This document shows positions 7,788 to 16,173 of a stretch of DNA of 26,043 bases, one piece after another. A program made the translations under genes and the position numbers. Origin of the DNA: a virus. Location: the IMG/VR virus record IMGVR_UViG_3300025120_000474, positions 1-26,043 of that record; one strand, written 5' to 3'. The notes below the pieces were generated by a model that did not search any database, had not been told where the DNA came from, and saw only the letters and a list, made by a program, of their open reading frames with translations. Numbering within the stretch: the first letter of the stretch is position 1; every line of letters begins with the position of its first letter.

Positions 7788-9304
7788 TGACTACTTCAAG
7801 AATAAAAAATAAAATATCTGCTATAGTTAGTAGTCAATTACCTGAATTTGTAAGAAATGAAAATCCAGTATTTGTTTCGTTCATTGAAGCCTATTATAAG
7901 TTTGTAGAACAAGATAAAAATTCACAAGAAATAATTCAAAATTTATTATTATATAATGATATTGATTCTACAACAGAAGATTTTATAAAATATTTTTTAA
8001 GTAATTATGCAAGCATATTGCCTGAAAATATAATTGCTAATAAAAAATTAGCAATAAAAAGAATCAAAGACATTTATGAATCAAAAGGATCGCCATTATC
8101 ATTTCAATTATTTTTTAGAATAGTTTTTAATCAGGAAATTAGAGTAAACTTTCCATATGAAAATGTTTTAATACCTTCAGGTGGTAATTTTTTACAAAGA
8201 AGATCAATAAGAGTATCAACAAGTACAGGTACAAGAGCTAATATTGTAAACAGACTTTTAAGAACTACTGTCGATAATCAAGAATTTAGTACACCTATTT
8301 TAGAAGTTAATGAAATAAATTCCACATTAACTGAAATATTTTTAGATGTAAATTTTTTAGCCACATCATATAATGTTAATGATGTCGTAACCATAACAGA
8401 TGCTACAGAGAGTGGTGGTACTGTATTATTTACAGGAAATATTGAACCAACTACAATAAGTTTATCTATTACAAACGCAGGCTTGGGATTTAAACAAGGA
8501 CAAATTTATGCAATTAATCAGTTTGGGGGATCGGGTACAAAAATATTAATTGATAATGTGACAAGTACTGGTGCAATTAGCCAAGCAAGTTTTTCAACAT
8601 TTGGCCATAGCTATACTGGCAATTTTACGGTCGACTTAAATAAAAGTAAATCAGTTAGAGAAACTACAATAGGCAGAACTTTAGTAGATAATACTGCTGG
8701 TTTTTTTAGTCATGGTAATGTTTTTAATGTTACAACTGGTATTACAAAAACATTTGGAAATAATACTACAGCTGCTGTTTCAGGCACGTCATCTATTACA
8801 GATCCTAGTGAGGCAACAATAGAATTCACAACAGGAGCTCTTGCGCTATTTCCTGGTGAATTTACTACTAATAAGGGGTTTTTATCAGAGCCTGATATAA
8901 GATTACAAAATGATTTGCTTTATCAGCCATTTGCTTATGAATTAGTTACTGGTTTAGATATAAATAACTTCAAAGATATAGTTTTAGATACAATACATCC
9001 AGCAGGGCAAAGATTATTTAATAATAGAGAACTATCTGATACTCTTGATGTTAGATCAAGTGTATCAACTACATCATCTGATACATTAACACTCACATTA
9101 TTTGATGATATATCAAATGTTGACGATAGTGGTTTTACCATAGCTCGTATACTTGGTGCGCAATTAGTTGACGAAACTGGTACAATAGTGGATAGTGGTA
9201 CAGTTGCAAGTGATGAACAATCATATTTTGCAGAAACATATGTTGTAAATCAAGATCCAACTAGTGCTGATAGTTATATAGCTGGAACAACAGAAACGTT
9301 TTAA
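7787..9304 (+). CDS. Baseplate wedge protein resembling the C-terminal part of T4 gp7
   Basis: A 505-residue protein in the gp7 position. The first 130 residues (PVFVSFIEAYYKFVEQ, then AIKRIKDIYESKGSPLSFQL, then FRIVFNQEIRV) resemble, as I remember it, T4 gp7 from about residue 600: a helical segment, then FYSTKGIEASYKFLF and NEEVEI. A later LDTIHPAGQRLF resembles the VHPVGFGF region of gp7. T4 gp7 is 1032 residues, so this would be the C-terminal half only. Residues about 225-290 contain beta-repeat text (SLSITNAGLGF, GGSGTKILIDNV) like that in the gp8-like protein. gp7 holds gp6, gp8 and gp10 together in T4. No separate gene for the missing N-terminal half is seen. If not gp7, it is still clearly a wedge-region structural protein. 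Confidence 0.6.
   Translation: MTTSRIKNKISAIVSSQLPEFVRNENPVFVSFIEAYYKFVEQDKNSQEIIQNLLLYNDIDSTTEDFIKYFLSNYASILPENIIANKKLAIKRIKDIYESKGSPLSFQLFFRIVFNQEIRVNFPYENVLIPSGGNFLQRRSIRVSTSTGTRANIVNRLLRTTVDNQEFSTPILEVNEINSTLTEIFLDVNFLATSYNVNDVVTITDATESGGTVLFTGNIEPTTISLSITNAGLGFKQGQIYAINQFGGSGTKILIDNVTSTGAISQASFSTFGHSYTGNFTVDLNKSKSVRETTIGRTLVDNTAGFFSHGNVFNVTTGITKTFGNNTTAAVSGTSSITDPSEATIEFTTGALALFPGEFTTNKGFLSEPDIRLQNDLLYQPFAYELVTGLDINNFKDIVLDTIHPAGQRLFNNRELSDTLDVRSSVSTTSSDTLTLTLFDDISNVDDSGFTIARILGAQLVDETGTIVDSGTVASDEQSYFAETYVVNQDPTSADSYIAGTTETF
8959..8966 (+). promoter_or_regulatory. Possible internal late promoter box TATAAATA
   Basis: An exact TATAAATA inside the gp7-like gene, about 350 bases before the small structural gene at 9313. 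It falls on codons for Asp-Ile-Asn-Asn, and chance matches are expected in DNA this rich in A and T. It is listed because the position could supply extra transcripts for genes from 9313 on. Confidence 0.2.
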
Positions 9305-9312
9305 GGATAGAG

Positions 9313-9783
9313 ATGAATGATTCAATAAAAGTACTTGGTAATCTCAAGATTGTCAAAACAAATAAAGATAATGTTGTAGTTGACACCAGAGAAATACCTA
9401 ATCTCGTAGTTGATAAAGGTAAAGCACTTATAGCTCAAAGATTGGTAAATCCTGGTTTCACATCAAATGCTCCTCAATCATTGGCTATAGGTGATGATTC
9501 AACTTCGCCTACTACTGGGCAAACTGCACTAGTAAGTGAAATAGCTAGAGCTAATAGTTTACCAACAGTCGGTACTTTGACTAATAGTATATCAACTGCT
9601 ACAATTACTTATGTGGGAGTATTTGGACCATCTATTCCAAGTACTACTAAGACTTTAAAAGAGGCTGCTATATTGGATACTCCAAATATTGGTGGCAATA
9701 TGTTATGCAGAACAACATTTTCTGATGTATCTAAGGGCACTTCTGATACTGTAACTATTACTTGGAATATTACAATAGCATAA
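9313..9783 (+). CDS. Small virion structural protein, function unknown
   Basis: A 156-residue, mostly beta-type protein without cysteine-rich or catalytic motifs. It begins with strand-like text and an IPNLVVDKGKALIAQRLVNP segment. It then has SLAIGDDSTSPTTGQTAL, VSEIARAN, and a late NMLCRTTFSDVSKGTSD followed by a final strand. This pattern (a free start, AIG, a T.L..E..R stretch, then a closing strand) is shared by many small phage tail or fibre-linked proteins, but I cannot name the family. A clear AAGGA site lies at 9303-9307, overlapping the previous stop. The gene sits between the gp7-like and gp8-like genes, where T4 has none. A role in joining wedge and fibre is only a guess from the position. 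Confidence 0.5.
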   Translation: MNDSIKVLGNLKIVKTNKDNVVVDTREIPNLVVDKGKALIAQRLVNPGFTSNAPQSLAIGDDSTSPTTGQTALVSEIARANSLPTVGTLTNSISTATITYVGVFGPSIPSTTKTLKEAAILDTPNIGGNMLCRTTFSDVSKGTSDTVTITWNITIA

Positions 9784-9787
9784 TATT

Positions 9788-11764
9788 ATGACTTTTAAAC
9801 TTAAAGATATATTACATAAATCATTATCTGATTCAGTTTTTAATGATTTATTTACAGGTAGATCTAATTACTATTACTTTATTGGTAAGGTAGTACCTTA
9901 TACTGGAGGTACCGTTCCTACGCCTGATGAAACAAGGATTGTTGAACAAGATACAAGAAATAGAATAATTAATTTAAAAAAAATTACCGCTGGAGATGTA
10001 TCATTAGCTATTCCTAGAAAAAATTGGAGTACAGGTACTATATATGATCAGTTTGATTTAAATTACTCTTCTACTAATCCTGCTAGTTCTGGTGCTGAAA
10101 CCTTAAAATTATCAAACTTTTATGTCATATCATCTTCATTTCAAGTATATAAATGTATTTCAAACAATGGTGGTGAAGCTTCAACTGTTGAACCATCTGG
10201 TAACCTTTTAGATGTTTTCACAACATCAGATGGTTATCAGTGGAAGTTTATGTATACAATTCCTCTATCATTAAGATCAAGATTTTTAACTGATGATTTT
10301 ATGCCAGTAACAAAATCTGTATTAGAATCTTTTTATAGTGATGGACAAATTAATTCGGTCACAGTTGATTCAAAAGGTTCAGGATATACTACTGACCCAG
10401 TAGTTAATTTAGTTGCTAATGTGCATTTTATTACCGCAAATGATGGAACTGCTTCAGTTCCTGGAGCTAACACACCAAATATTAAGCCTATAATAAATGA
10501 AACAACAGGTGCTATAGAAGATGTTATAGTATTATTTGCTGGTTCAAATATAGCAGGAGGTAATGTTTTAATAAATGATAGTGAATCAACAGGAAGTAAT
10601 TTATTTCCTAATGTAACATTTTCAATAGGATCTAATGCAGCTGTGAGTCAAACATTAATAAGTAATAGTGCTAATTTTATTCCAGTTATATCAGGCGGAG
10701 AGTTAAAAGATGTTATTATTTTAGACCCTGGCAAAAATTATACAAGTAATGGAAATACTATTATTTCTGTTTCTGGTGATGGAACTGGAGCTGTTATTAA
10801 ACCATTAATTAATGATGCAGGTGAACTTGAAAATGCAATTATATCTGAAAAAGGACAAGGATATACAAATGCTGTTTTAAATGTTATAGGTTCAGGAACT
10901 GGTGCTAGTTTATCTGTTTCATTTTCTACAGGAGATCTTAGCACATCACAAAGTATAGTAGAACTTTCGGCAATTGATGGAGCTATTCATAACTATACAA
11001 TAGTAAGTGGTGGCACTCAATATAATGTTATTCCAACTATATCTATTACTGGTGATGGAACTGGCGCTACTGCTACTGCTACAGGTGATTTTGGAAGTGG
11101 TAATTCTATTACAGGTATTACTGTAACTAATGCTGGTTCTGGTTACACTTTTGCAAATGTTGTAGTAACAGCTGCAGCAGGAAGTCCAGGTACTGATGCT
11201 GATATACAACCTATTTTTTCACCACCTAATGGACATGGTTTTGATGCTCCTACTGAATTATTTGCTGATTCGTTAATGTTTTTTTCAACATTAAGTGATG
11301 AAAAAATACACAACATACCAATTAATAATGACTTTAGACAATTTGGAATTATAAAAGATATAGAACAAAGTGGCAGCAAAAAATTATTTGGCAATGTAAC
11401 TGGAACACCATCATTTTTAGCTACATTTGATAATATAGATGATAGTTCTCCTACAGCTGGAGGAACTAATCCTATTTCCAATGATGTTGTTTTAGAACTA
11501 AAGAGTGATAATACAAGAAAATTTGTTGTAATTGAAACCAAAAATTCTACTACACAAATGTTATTGACAAGCCTAAATAATCATACTTTAGCTATATCAG
11601 ATATTTTAGTAAGCCCAACTGGAAATGAATTTACTGTTAGTTCAATTAATTCATCACCAGACATAAATAAATTTAGCGGTGAAATGTTATTTATAGATAA
11701 TAGAACAGCTGTAACATTTTCAGATGAACAACTAGTAACTTTTAGAACTATATTAAGATTGTAA
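9788..11764 (+). CDS. 8: Baseplate wedge subunit gp8-like, with beta-repeat expansion
   Basis: A 658-residue gp8-type wedge protein. The N-terminal 170 residues are diagnostic: YYYFIGKVVPYTGG, then RNRIINLKKITAGDVSLAIP, RKNWSTGTIYDQFD, VYKCISNNGG, and DGYQWKFMYTIP. The C-terminal part (GHGFDAPTELFADSLMFFS, then FRQFGIIKDIE) also fits. T4 gp8 has 334 residues, so this protein is about twice as long. The extra length is a set of repeats between about residues 180 and 490. Each reads roughly I..I.I...G.GYT..., then G.GTGA. Copies are centred near residues 197, 314, 356, 408 and 450. These are probably stacked beta units that enlarge the outer surface. It starts four bases after the preceding gene, without a strong ribosome site. 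Confidence 0.82.
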   Translation: MTFKLKDILHKSLSDSVFNDLFTGRSNYYYFIGKVVPYTGGTVPTPDETRIVEQDTRNRIINLKKITAGDVSLAIPRKNWSTGTIYDQFDLNYSSTNPASSGAETLKLSNFYVISSSFQVYKCISNNGGEASTVEPSGNLLDVFTTSDGYQWKFMYTIPLSLRSRFLTDDFMPVTKSVLESFYSDGQINSVTVDSKGSGYTTDPVVNLVANVHFITANDGTASVPGANTPNIKPIINETTGAIEDVIVLFAGSNIAGGNVLINDSESTGSNLFPNVTFSIGSNAAVSQTLISNSANFIPVISGGELKDVIILDPGKNYTSNGNTIISVSGDGTGAVIKPLINDAGELENAIISEKGQGYTNAVLNVIGSGTGASLSVSFSTGDLSTSQSIVELSAIDGAIHNYTIVSGGTQYNVIPTISITGDGTGATATATGDFGSGNSITGITVTNAGSGYTFANVVVTAAAGSPGTDADIQPIFSPPNGHGFDAPTELFADSLMFFSTLSDEKIHNIPINNDFRQFGIIKDIEQSGSKKLFGNVTGTPSFLATFDNIDDSSPTAGGTNPISNDVVLELKSDNTRKFVVIETKNSTTQMLLTSLNNHTLAISDILVSPTGNEFTVSSINSSPDINKFSGEMLFIDNRTAVTFSDEQLVTFRTILRL

Positions 11765-11767
11765 AAT

Positions 11768-14700
11768 ATGCCAACGACATTTAGTACTTCACCTCATTTT
11801 GACGATTATGATGAAACTAAGCAATTCGTAAGAGTTTTGTTTAGACCAGGTCGTGCAGTTCAAGCTAGAGAATTAACACAATTACAGACAATAATACAAG
11901 CGCAAATTGAAAGATTTGGTAAAGGAGTGTACAAGGATGGATCTTTTATATCTCCTCCTAAAACAACATATGATAATACATTTACATTTGTAAAACTTAC
12001 AGAATCTACGGGTGCAACTAATTCTGATGATGTAATATCTGGTTTAGTTGGATCTTCAATTACAAATGCTGATGGCGTTAGAGCTGTAATAATTAATCAC
12101 CAAACTTCAACTTCTGCGGGTGATCCACCTACATTGTATGTTAAGTACGAAGATGGAGGTGCAAATGAAGCCCTCGCTTTTAGTGATGGAGATACATTAA
12201 CTTCGGGCACTACAACATTGACAGCTGCGGCTTCATCAGCAACTGGAAGTGGAACTGCTTTTTCGATTGGTCAGTGTACTGTTTTTGCTAGGGGAAATTT
12301 TTTATTTGTGCCACAGCAAACACACATAGTTGAAAAATATGGTACTATAACAGATAAATTAATTGGATTTTCAATTACAGAATCAGTTGTGGATTCAGAT
12401 GATGATACATCATTACTTGATCCAGCAAGTGGAACATTTAACTTTTTTGCTCCAGGTGCAGATAGATATAAAGCTAATCTAACATTAACAAGTAGAGCTT
12501 TAAATTTTACAGATACATCTGATACTAATTTTATTGAAGTTATAAGAGTAGAAAATAGTGAGGTAATAAAAAAAGAAATTGATCCTAGATTTAGTGTATT
12601 AGGAGATACATTAGCTAGGAGAACATTTGATGAATCAGGCAATTATGAAGTAGATCCATTTACTGTAGAATTAAGAGAACATTTAAAAAATTTACCAACA
12701 GGAACTAATACTGCTGCAAATATTACTGCCACAGTAAATACAGGTATATTCCCGGCTGCAAACGGAGGCACTAATACAAAATTTGTTTCAGTAGTATCAC
12801 CTGGAAAAGCATATGTAAAAGGATATGAATTAGATGGTGTAAAAACAAGGTTTGTATCAATTGACAAAGCAAGAGATTTTTCAAATGTCACAAATGGTGT
12901 TGTTGCGAGTCAATTATCAAGTTTTGTTAAAATAGATAGCGTAAATTCATTACCTGATTTTGCAGTGGTAGAAACTCTTAATTTAAGAGACGAATATAAA
13001 AGTAGTAATGCTGGTCAAAATGGAACAATAGTAGGAACAGCAAGATCAAGAGGTTTGGTTTATCAAACTGGCAATGTTGCAACTAGTAGAGGAGGAGGTG
13101 CTCACAGAACTGCAGAATTTAAATTGCATTTATTTAATATCAATATGGAAGATGGAAAGACATTTGATACAAATGTAAAACAAATTGAATGTAATGATTT
13201 TGAATTTGCAGCCAATGTTGTTCCAACTTTAACTAATTTAACAGGTGCAGTTACTTTTAATGATGCATCTACAACAGTGAGAGGAAGTGGAACAAGATTT
13301 ACAACAGATTTAAAAGTTGGTGATGTAATTAGCGTATCTAACACATTAACTACAGATAAATTAGTTGTTAGTACAATTACAGATGATGTGACATTAACAG
13401 TCTCTTCAGCGGCTTCAATAAATTTACAACTAGCGGCCGAAGTCACATATGTTACACCTCAACTTAATACAGCAAACATAGGTGATTCTGATAAAGATAT
13501 CTTAATTTCACAATTTCCATTTGATGTTATTAAAGCAGTTGATCCAGATAATGATGATACTACTTATACAGTAAAAAGACAAGAAACGAGAACATTATCT
13601 AGTGGAGCTGTTACTATAACTGCTGGTACTAATGAAACTTTTGCACCATTTTCAACAGACAATTACTTGGCTGTTATAGTGAATGGAGCTAGAAAAGGTG
13701 AATACATAAGCATACAAAGTGGTGATATATCATTTAATGGAGGATTTACAGAAGTTACATTTGATTTTTCTTCGTCAGAAAGTTTAAGTGGAGAGGCATT
13801 AGAATTTATTTTAACTGTCAATAAAATAACTTCTGCTGCTTTAAGAAAAACTAAAACATTAAATCAAAATCAAACTATAACTATTAATACTCAAAAAGAA
13901 GCACAAGCTGCTATTATTTCGCTTGGAAAAGCTGATGTTGTTAAATTATCTAATGTTTTAATGTCAAATGTTGATTTTGACGCGTCATATACTGATTCTG
14001 GTGCTGTTCCTATTACAGATAGATATACATTAGATACAGGTCAAAAATCTACATTTTATGATTTATCTAAATTAAAATTAAATCCAGGTGCAGCTCTACC
14101 AGAACATCCTATAAAAATAACTTTTGACTTTTTTTCACATGGTACTGGAGACTTCTTCAGTGTAGGTTCATATCCAGATTATGAAGATATACCAACAGTT
14201 GAATTTGCTGGTAAACAACTTCAGTTGAGAAATTGTTTAGATTTTAGACCTAGAATAAATGATGCTGGTACTGGTTTTTCTGGCACTGGCGCATCAACAA
14301 CCGAATTCCTAGACCCAGAAATAAACTTTAAAACTTTTTATCAATTCTTTTTACCAAAAATAAATTCAATAGGTATTAATGAAAATGGAAATTATTTTTT
14401 AGTTAATGGTAAAAGTGAATTAACCCCAAGAGAACCTACCTTTCCAGCTGATCTTCTTAAATTATTTGTATTACAACAAAAACCTTATGTATTTGATTTA
14501 AATAAAGATATAGAAGTAAAAAAAGTTGAAAATAAAAGATTTACCATGAAAGATATTGGTAAAATAGAAAATAGAGTAAAAACTTTAGAATTTTATACAA
14601 GTTTAAATTTACTAGAAAGAGATGCTCAACAAACTCAAATACAAGATGAGTTAGGGTTTGAAAGGTTTAAAAATGGTTTTGTTGTTGATTCGTTCACAGG

Positions 14701-16165
14701 TCATGGTGTTGGTGATTCATTAGATAATCCCGACTACGCCGTGTCAGTGAATTTTACAAAAAAAGAAGCAAGTCCTCTTATTAAGAGTCAATTTCTTAAT
14801 ATGAGTGAAGTATCAACTACTACTGATCAAAGAGCTTCAAATAATTATGTAATTACTGGAAGTGTTGTTTCTTTGCCTTATCAACATGAAATATTAGCAC
14901 AAAATCCATTTTCAAGTAAAACACAAAATTTAAATCCATTTAATATAGGTGTATTTCAAGGAGTTATGAAATTATCTCCTCCTGGAGATCTTTGGTTTGA
15001 TGATAGAAGAGTGCCAGATGTGCAAGTGGATAGAACAGGTACGTTTGATTCATTGACTTCACAATCTTTGATCAAAAGAGATGGTAGAAATGTGTTTGGC
15101 TCATTAAATGACATTGAGCAATTGAGAAATGGTATACCTCAAAACACAGATGAATTGCCAGAAAATTTAAAAGGTTTATCTGATCTTTTAGGTTCAGTTT
15201 CACCTGCAACATCTTCTTTACAATTACAAGGTAATGAAGTTGTTAAAAATATAATTGTAGTTCCTAAAATGAGAGATGCAGCTATAAATGTAAAAGTTGA
15301 TGGAATGAGAGCTCGCACAAGAGTGTTTGCATTTTTTGATAATCAACCTATTGGTGCTTTATGTGGTCTTGTAACGGCAGAAATAAAAACTATACAAAAT
15401 AATTTGAAGGCAAATATTGCAGCTGGAGTAAGTGAAGTATTTATAACAAAAGATAGAAATGATTTATTTGCCGCCCAGTCAACTGTTTCAACAAAATTAA
15501 AAACTGATAGTGCTGGTTCTATAGAATTAAATTTTCGATATTCGTCAGACACTTTGAACTTAGACACGGGCAAAAAATTACTTAGACTTACGAGTTCTTC
15601 AAAAAATGATGTAGAAACTGAAGTTACTTTTGCAGAACAATTATTTGTAAGTGATGGTGTTATAAGAGAAGTTTCAAAAGAAGTTTTGAGACCTCCTGAT
15701 CCTCCACCCGAGCCAGAAACTACTACAACTGCTGATCAAATCAATGTTGAGAAACAAGAGGATGCTGTTGTAAGTGATGATGATGTTGAGCAGCCTCAAG
15801 AGACTGAAGAAGCAGTGGTGGATGATTCTGAGGGAGGAGATAATGTACCAGTGACTTTATTAGACTTTGTTTACGTTGATTTCAGAGGTCCTGGAAAATT
15901 TCCAAACGCAAAGGAAATAGCTTATTGGAATAATGAATTTCCAGGTGTAGGTACTACAGCAAAAACAGCTGCTGCTACTATTCCTAACTTACCACAATTT
16001 TTCACATCCATAAGTAATGGATTTTTAACAAATGGAGGAAAAGGTGAAGAAACAGAGGGTGGCTGGGCTGACGCTATAGGGAGAGAAATTGATGCGGGGA
16101 ACAGAACTATGGAAATAGAAACATCAAATTATGTAACTTATGCAACTGGGACATACACACCTTAG
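11768..16165 (+). CDS. Large DUF4815-type virion structural protein
   Basis: A 1465-residue protein, the largest in the window. Its N-terminus (FDDYDETKQFVRVLFRPGRA, then VQARELTQLQTIIQ, then QIERFGKGVYKDGSF) is the DUF4815 signature common in marine T4-like phages, where such proteins sit at the baseplate or fibre base. Around residues 487-560 there is a beta module (GSGTRF, KVGDVISVSN, TITDDVTLTV) often seen in fibre proteins. The region around residues 930-970 is helical and charged (MKDIGKIENRVKTLEF). A Pro/Glu/Asp-rich linker begins at about residue 1309 and runs to about 1360. The last 100 residues form a separate domain (FVYVDFRGPGKFPN, KEIAYWNNEFPG). That piece vaguely recalls DUF4214-type repeats in other phage proteins, a weak resemblance. 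It is followed after eight bases by its likely partner. Confidence 0.78.
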   Translation: MPTTFSTSPHFDDYDETKQFVRVLFRPGRAVQARELTQLQTIIQAQIERFGKGVYKDGSFISPPKTTYDNTFTFVKLTESTGATNSDDVISGLVGSSITNADGVRAVIINHQTSTSAGDPPTLYVKYEDGGANEALAFSDGDTLTSGTTTLTAAASSATGSGTAFSIGQCTVFARGNFLFVPQQTHIVEKYGTITDKLIGFSITESVVDSDDDTSLLDPASGTFNFFAPGADRYKANLTLTSRALNFTDTSDTNFIEVIRVENSEVIKKEIDPRFSVLGDTLARRTFDESGNYEVDPFTVELREHLKNLPTGTNTAANITATVNTGIFPAANGGTNTKFVSVVSPGKAYVKGYELDGVKTRFVSIDKARDFSNVTNGVVASQLSSFVKIDSVNSLPDFAVVETLNLRDEYKSSNAGQNGTIVGTARSRGLVYQTGNVATSRGGGAHRTAEFKLHLFNINMEDGKTFDTNVKQIECNDFEFAANVVPTLTNLTGAVTFNDASTTVRGSGTRFTTDLKVGDVISVSNTLTTDKLVVSTITDDVTLTVSSAASINLQLAAEVTYVTPQLNTANIGDSDKDILISQFPFDVIKAVDPDNDDTTYTVKRQETRTLSSGAVTITAGTNETFAPFSTDNYLAVIVNGARKGEYISIQSGDISFNGGFTEVTFDFSSSESLSGEALEFILTVNKITSAALRKTKTLNQNQTITINTQKEAQAAIISLGKADVVKLSNVLMSNVDFDASYTDSGAVPITDRYTLDTGQKSTFYDLSKLKLNPGAALPEHPIKITFDFFSHGTGDFFSVGSYPDYEDIPTVEFAGKQLQLRNCLDFRPRINDAGTGFSGTGASTTEFLDPEINFKTFYQFFLPKINSIGINENGNYFLVNGKSELTPREPTFPADLLKLFVLQQKPYVFDLNKDIEVKKVENKRFTMKDIGKIENRVKTLEFYTSLNLLERDAQQTQIQDELGFERFKNGFVVDSFTGHGVGDSLDNPDYAVSVNFTKKEASPLIKSQFLNMSEVSTTTDQRASNNYVITGSVVSLPYQHEILAQNPFSSKTQNLNPFNIGVFQGVMKLSPPGDLWFDDRRVPDVQVDRTGTFDSLTSQSLIKRDGRNVFGSLNDIEQLRNGIPQNTDELPENLKGLSDLLGSVSPATSSLQLQGNEVVKNIIVVPKMRDAAINVKVDGMRARTRVFAFFDNQPIGALCGLVTAEIKTIQNNLKANIAAGVSEVFITKDRNDLFAAQSTVSTKLKTDSAGSIELNFRYSSDTLNLDTGKKLLRLTSSSKNDVETEVTFAEQLFVSDGVIREVSKEVLRPPDPPPEPETTTTADQINVEKQEDAVVSDDDVEQPQETEEAVVDDSEGGDNVPVTLLDFVYVDFRGPGKFPNAKEIAYWNNEFPGVGTTAKTAAATIPNLPQFFTSISNGFLTNGGKGEETEGGWADAIGREIDAGNRTMEIETSNYVTYATGTYTP

Positions 16166-16173
16166 GAAAATAA

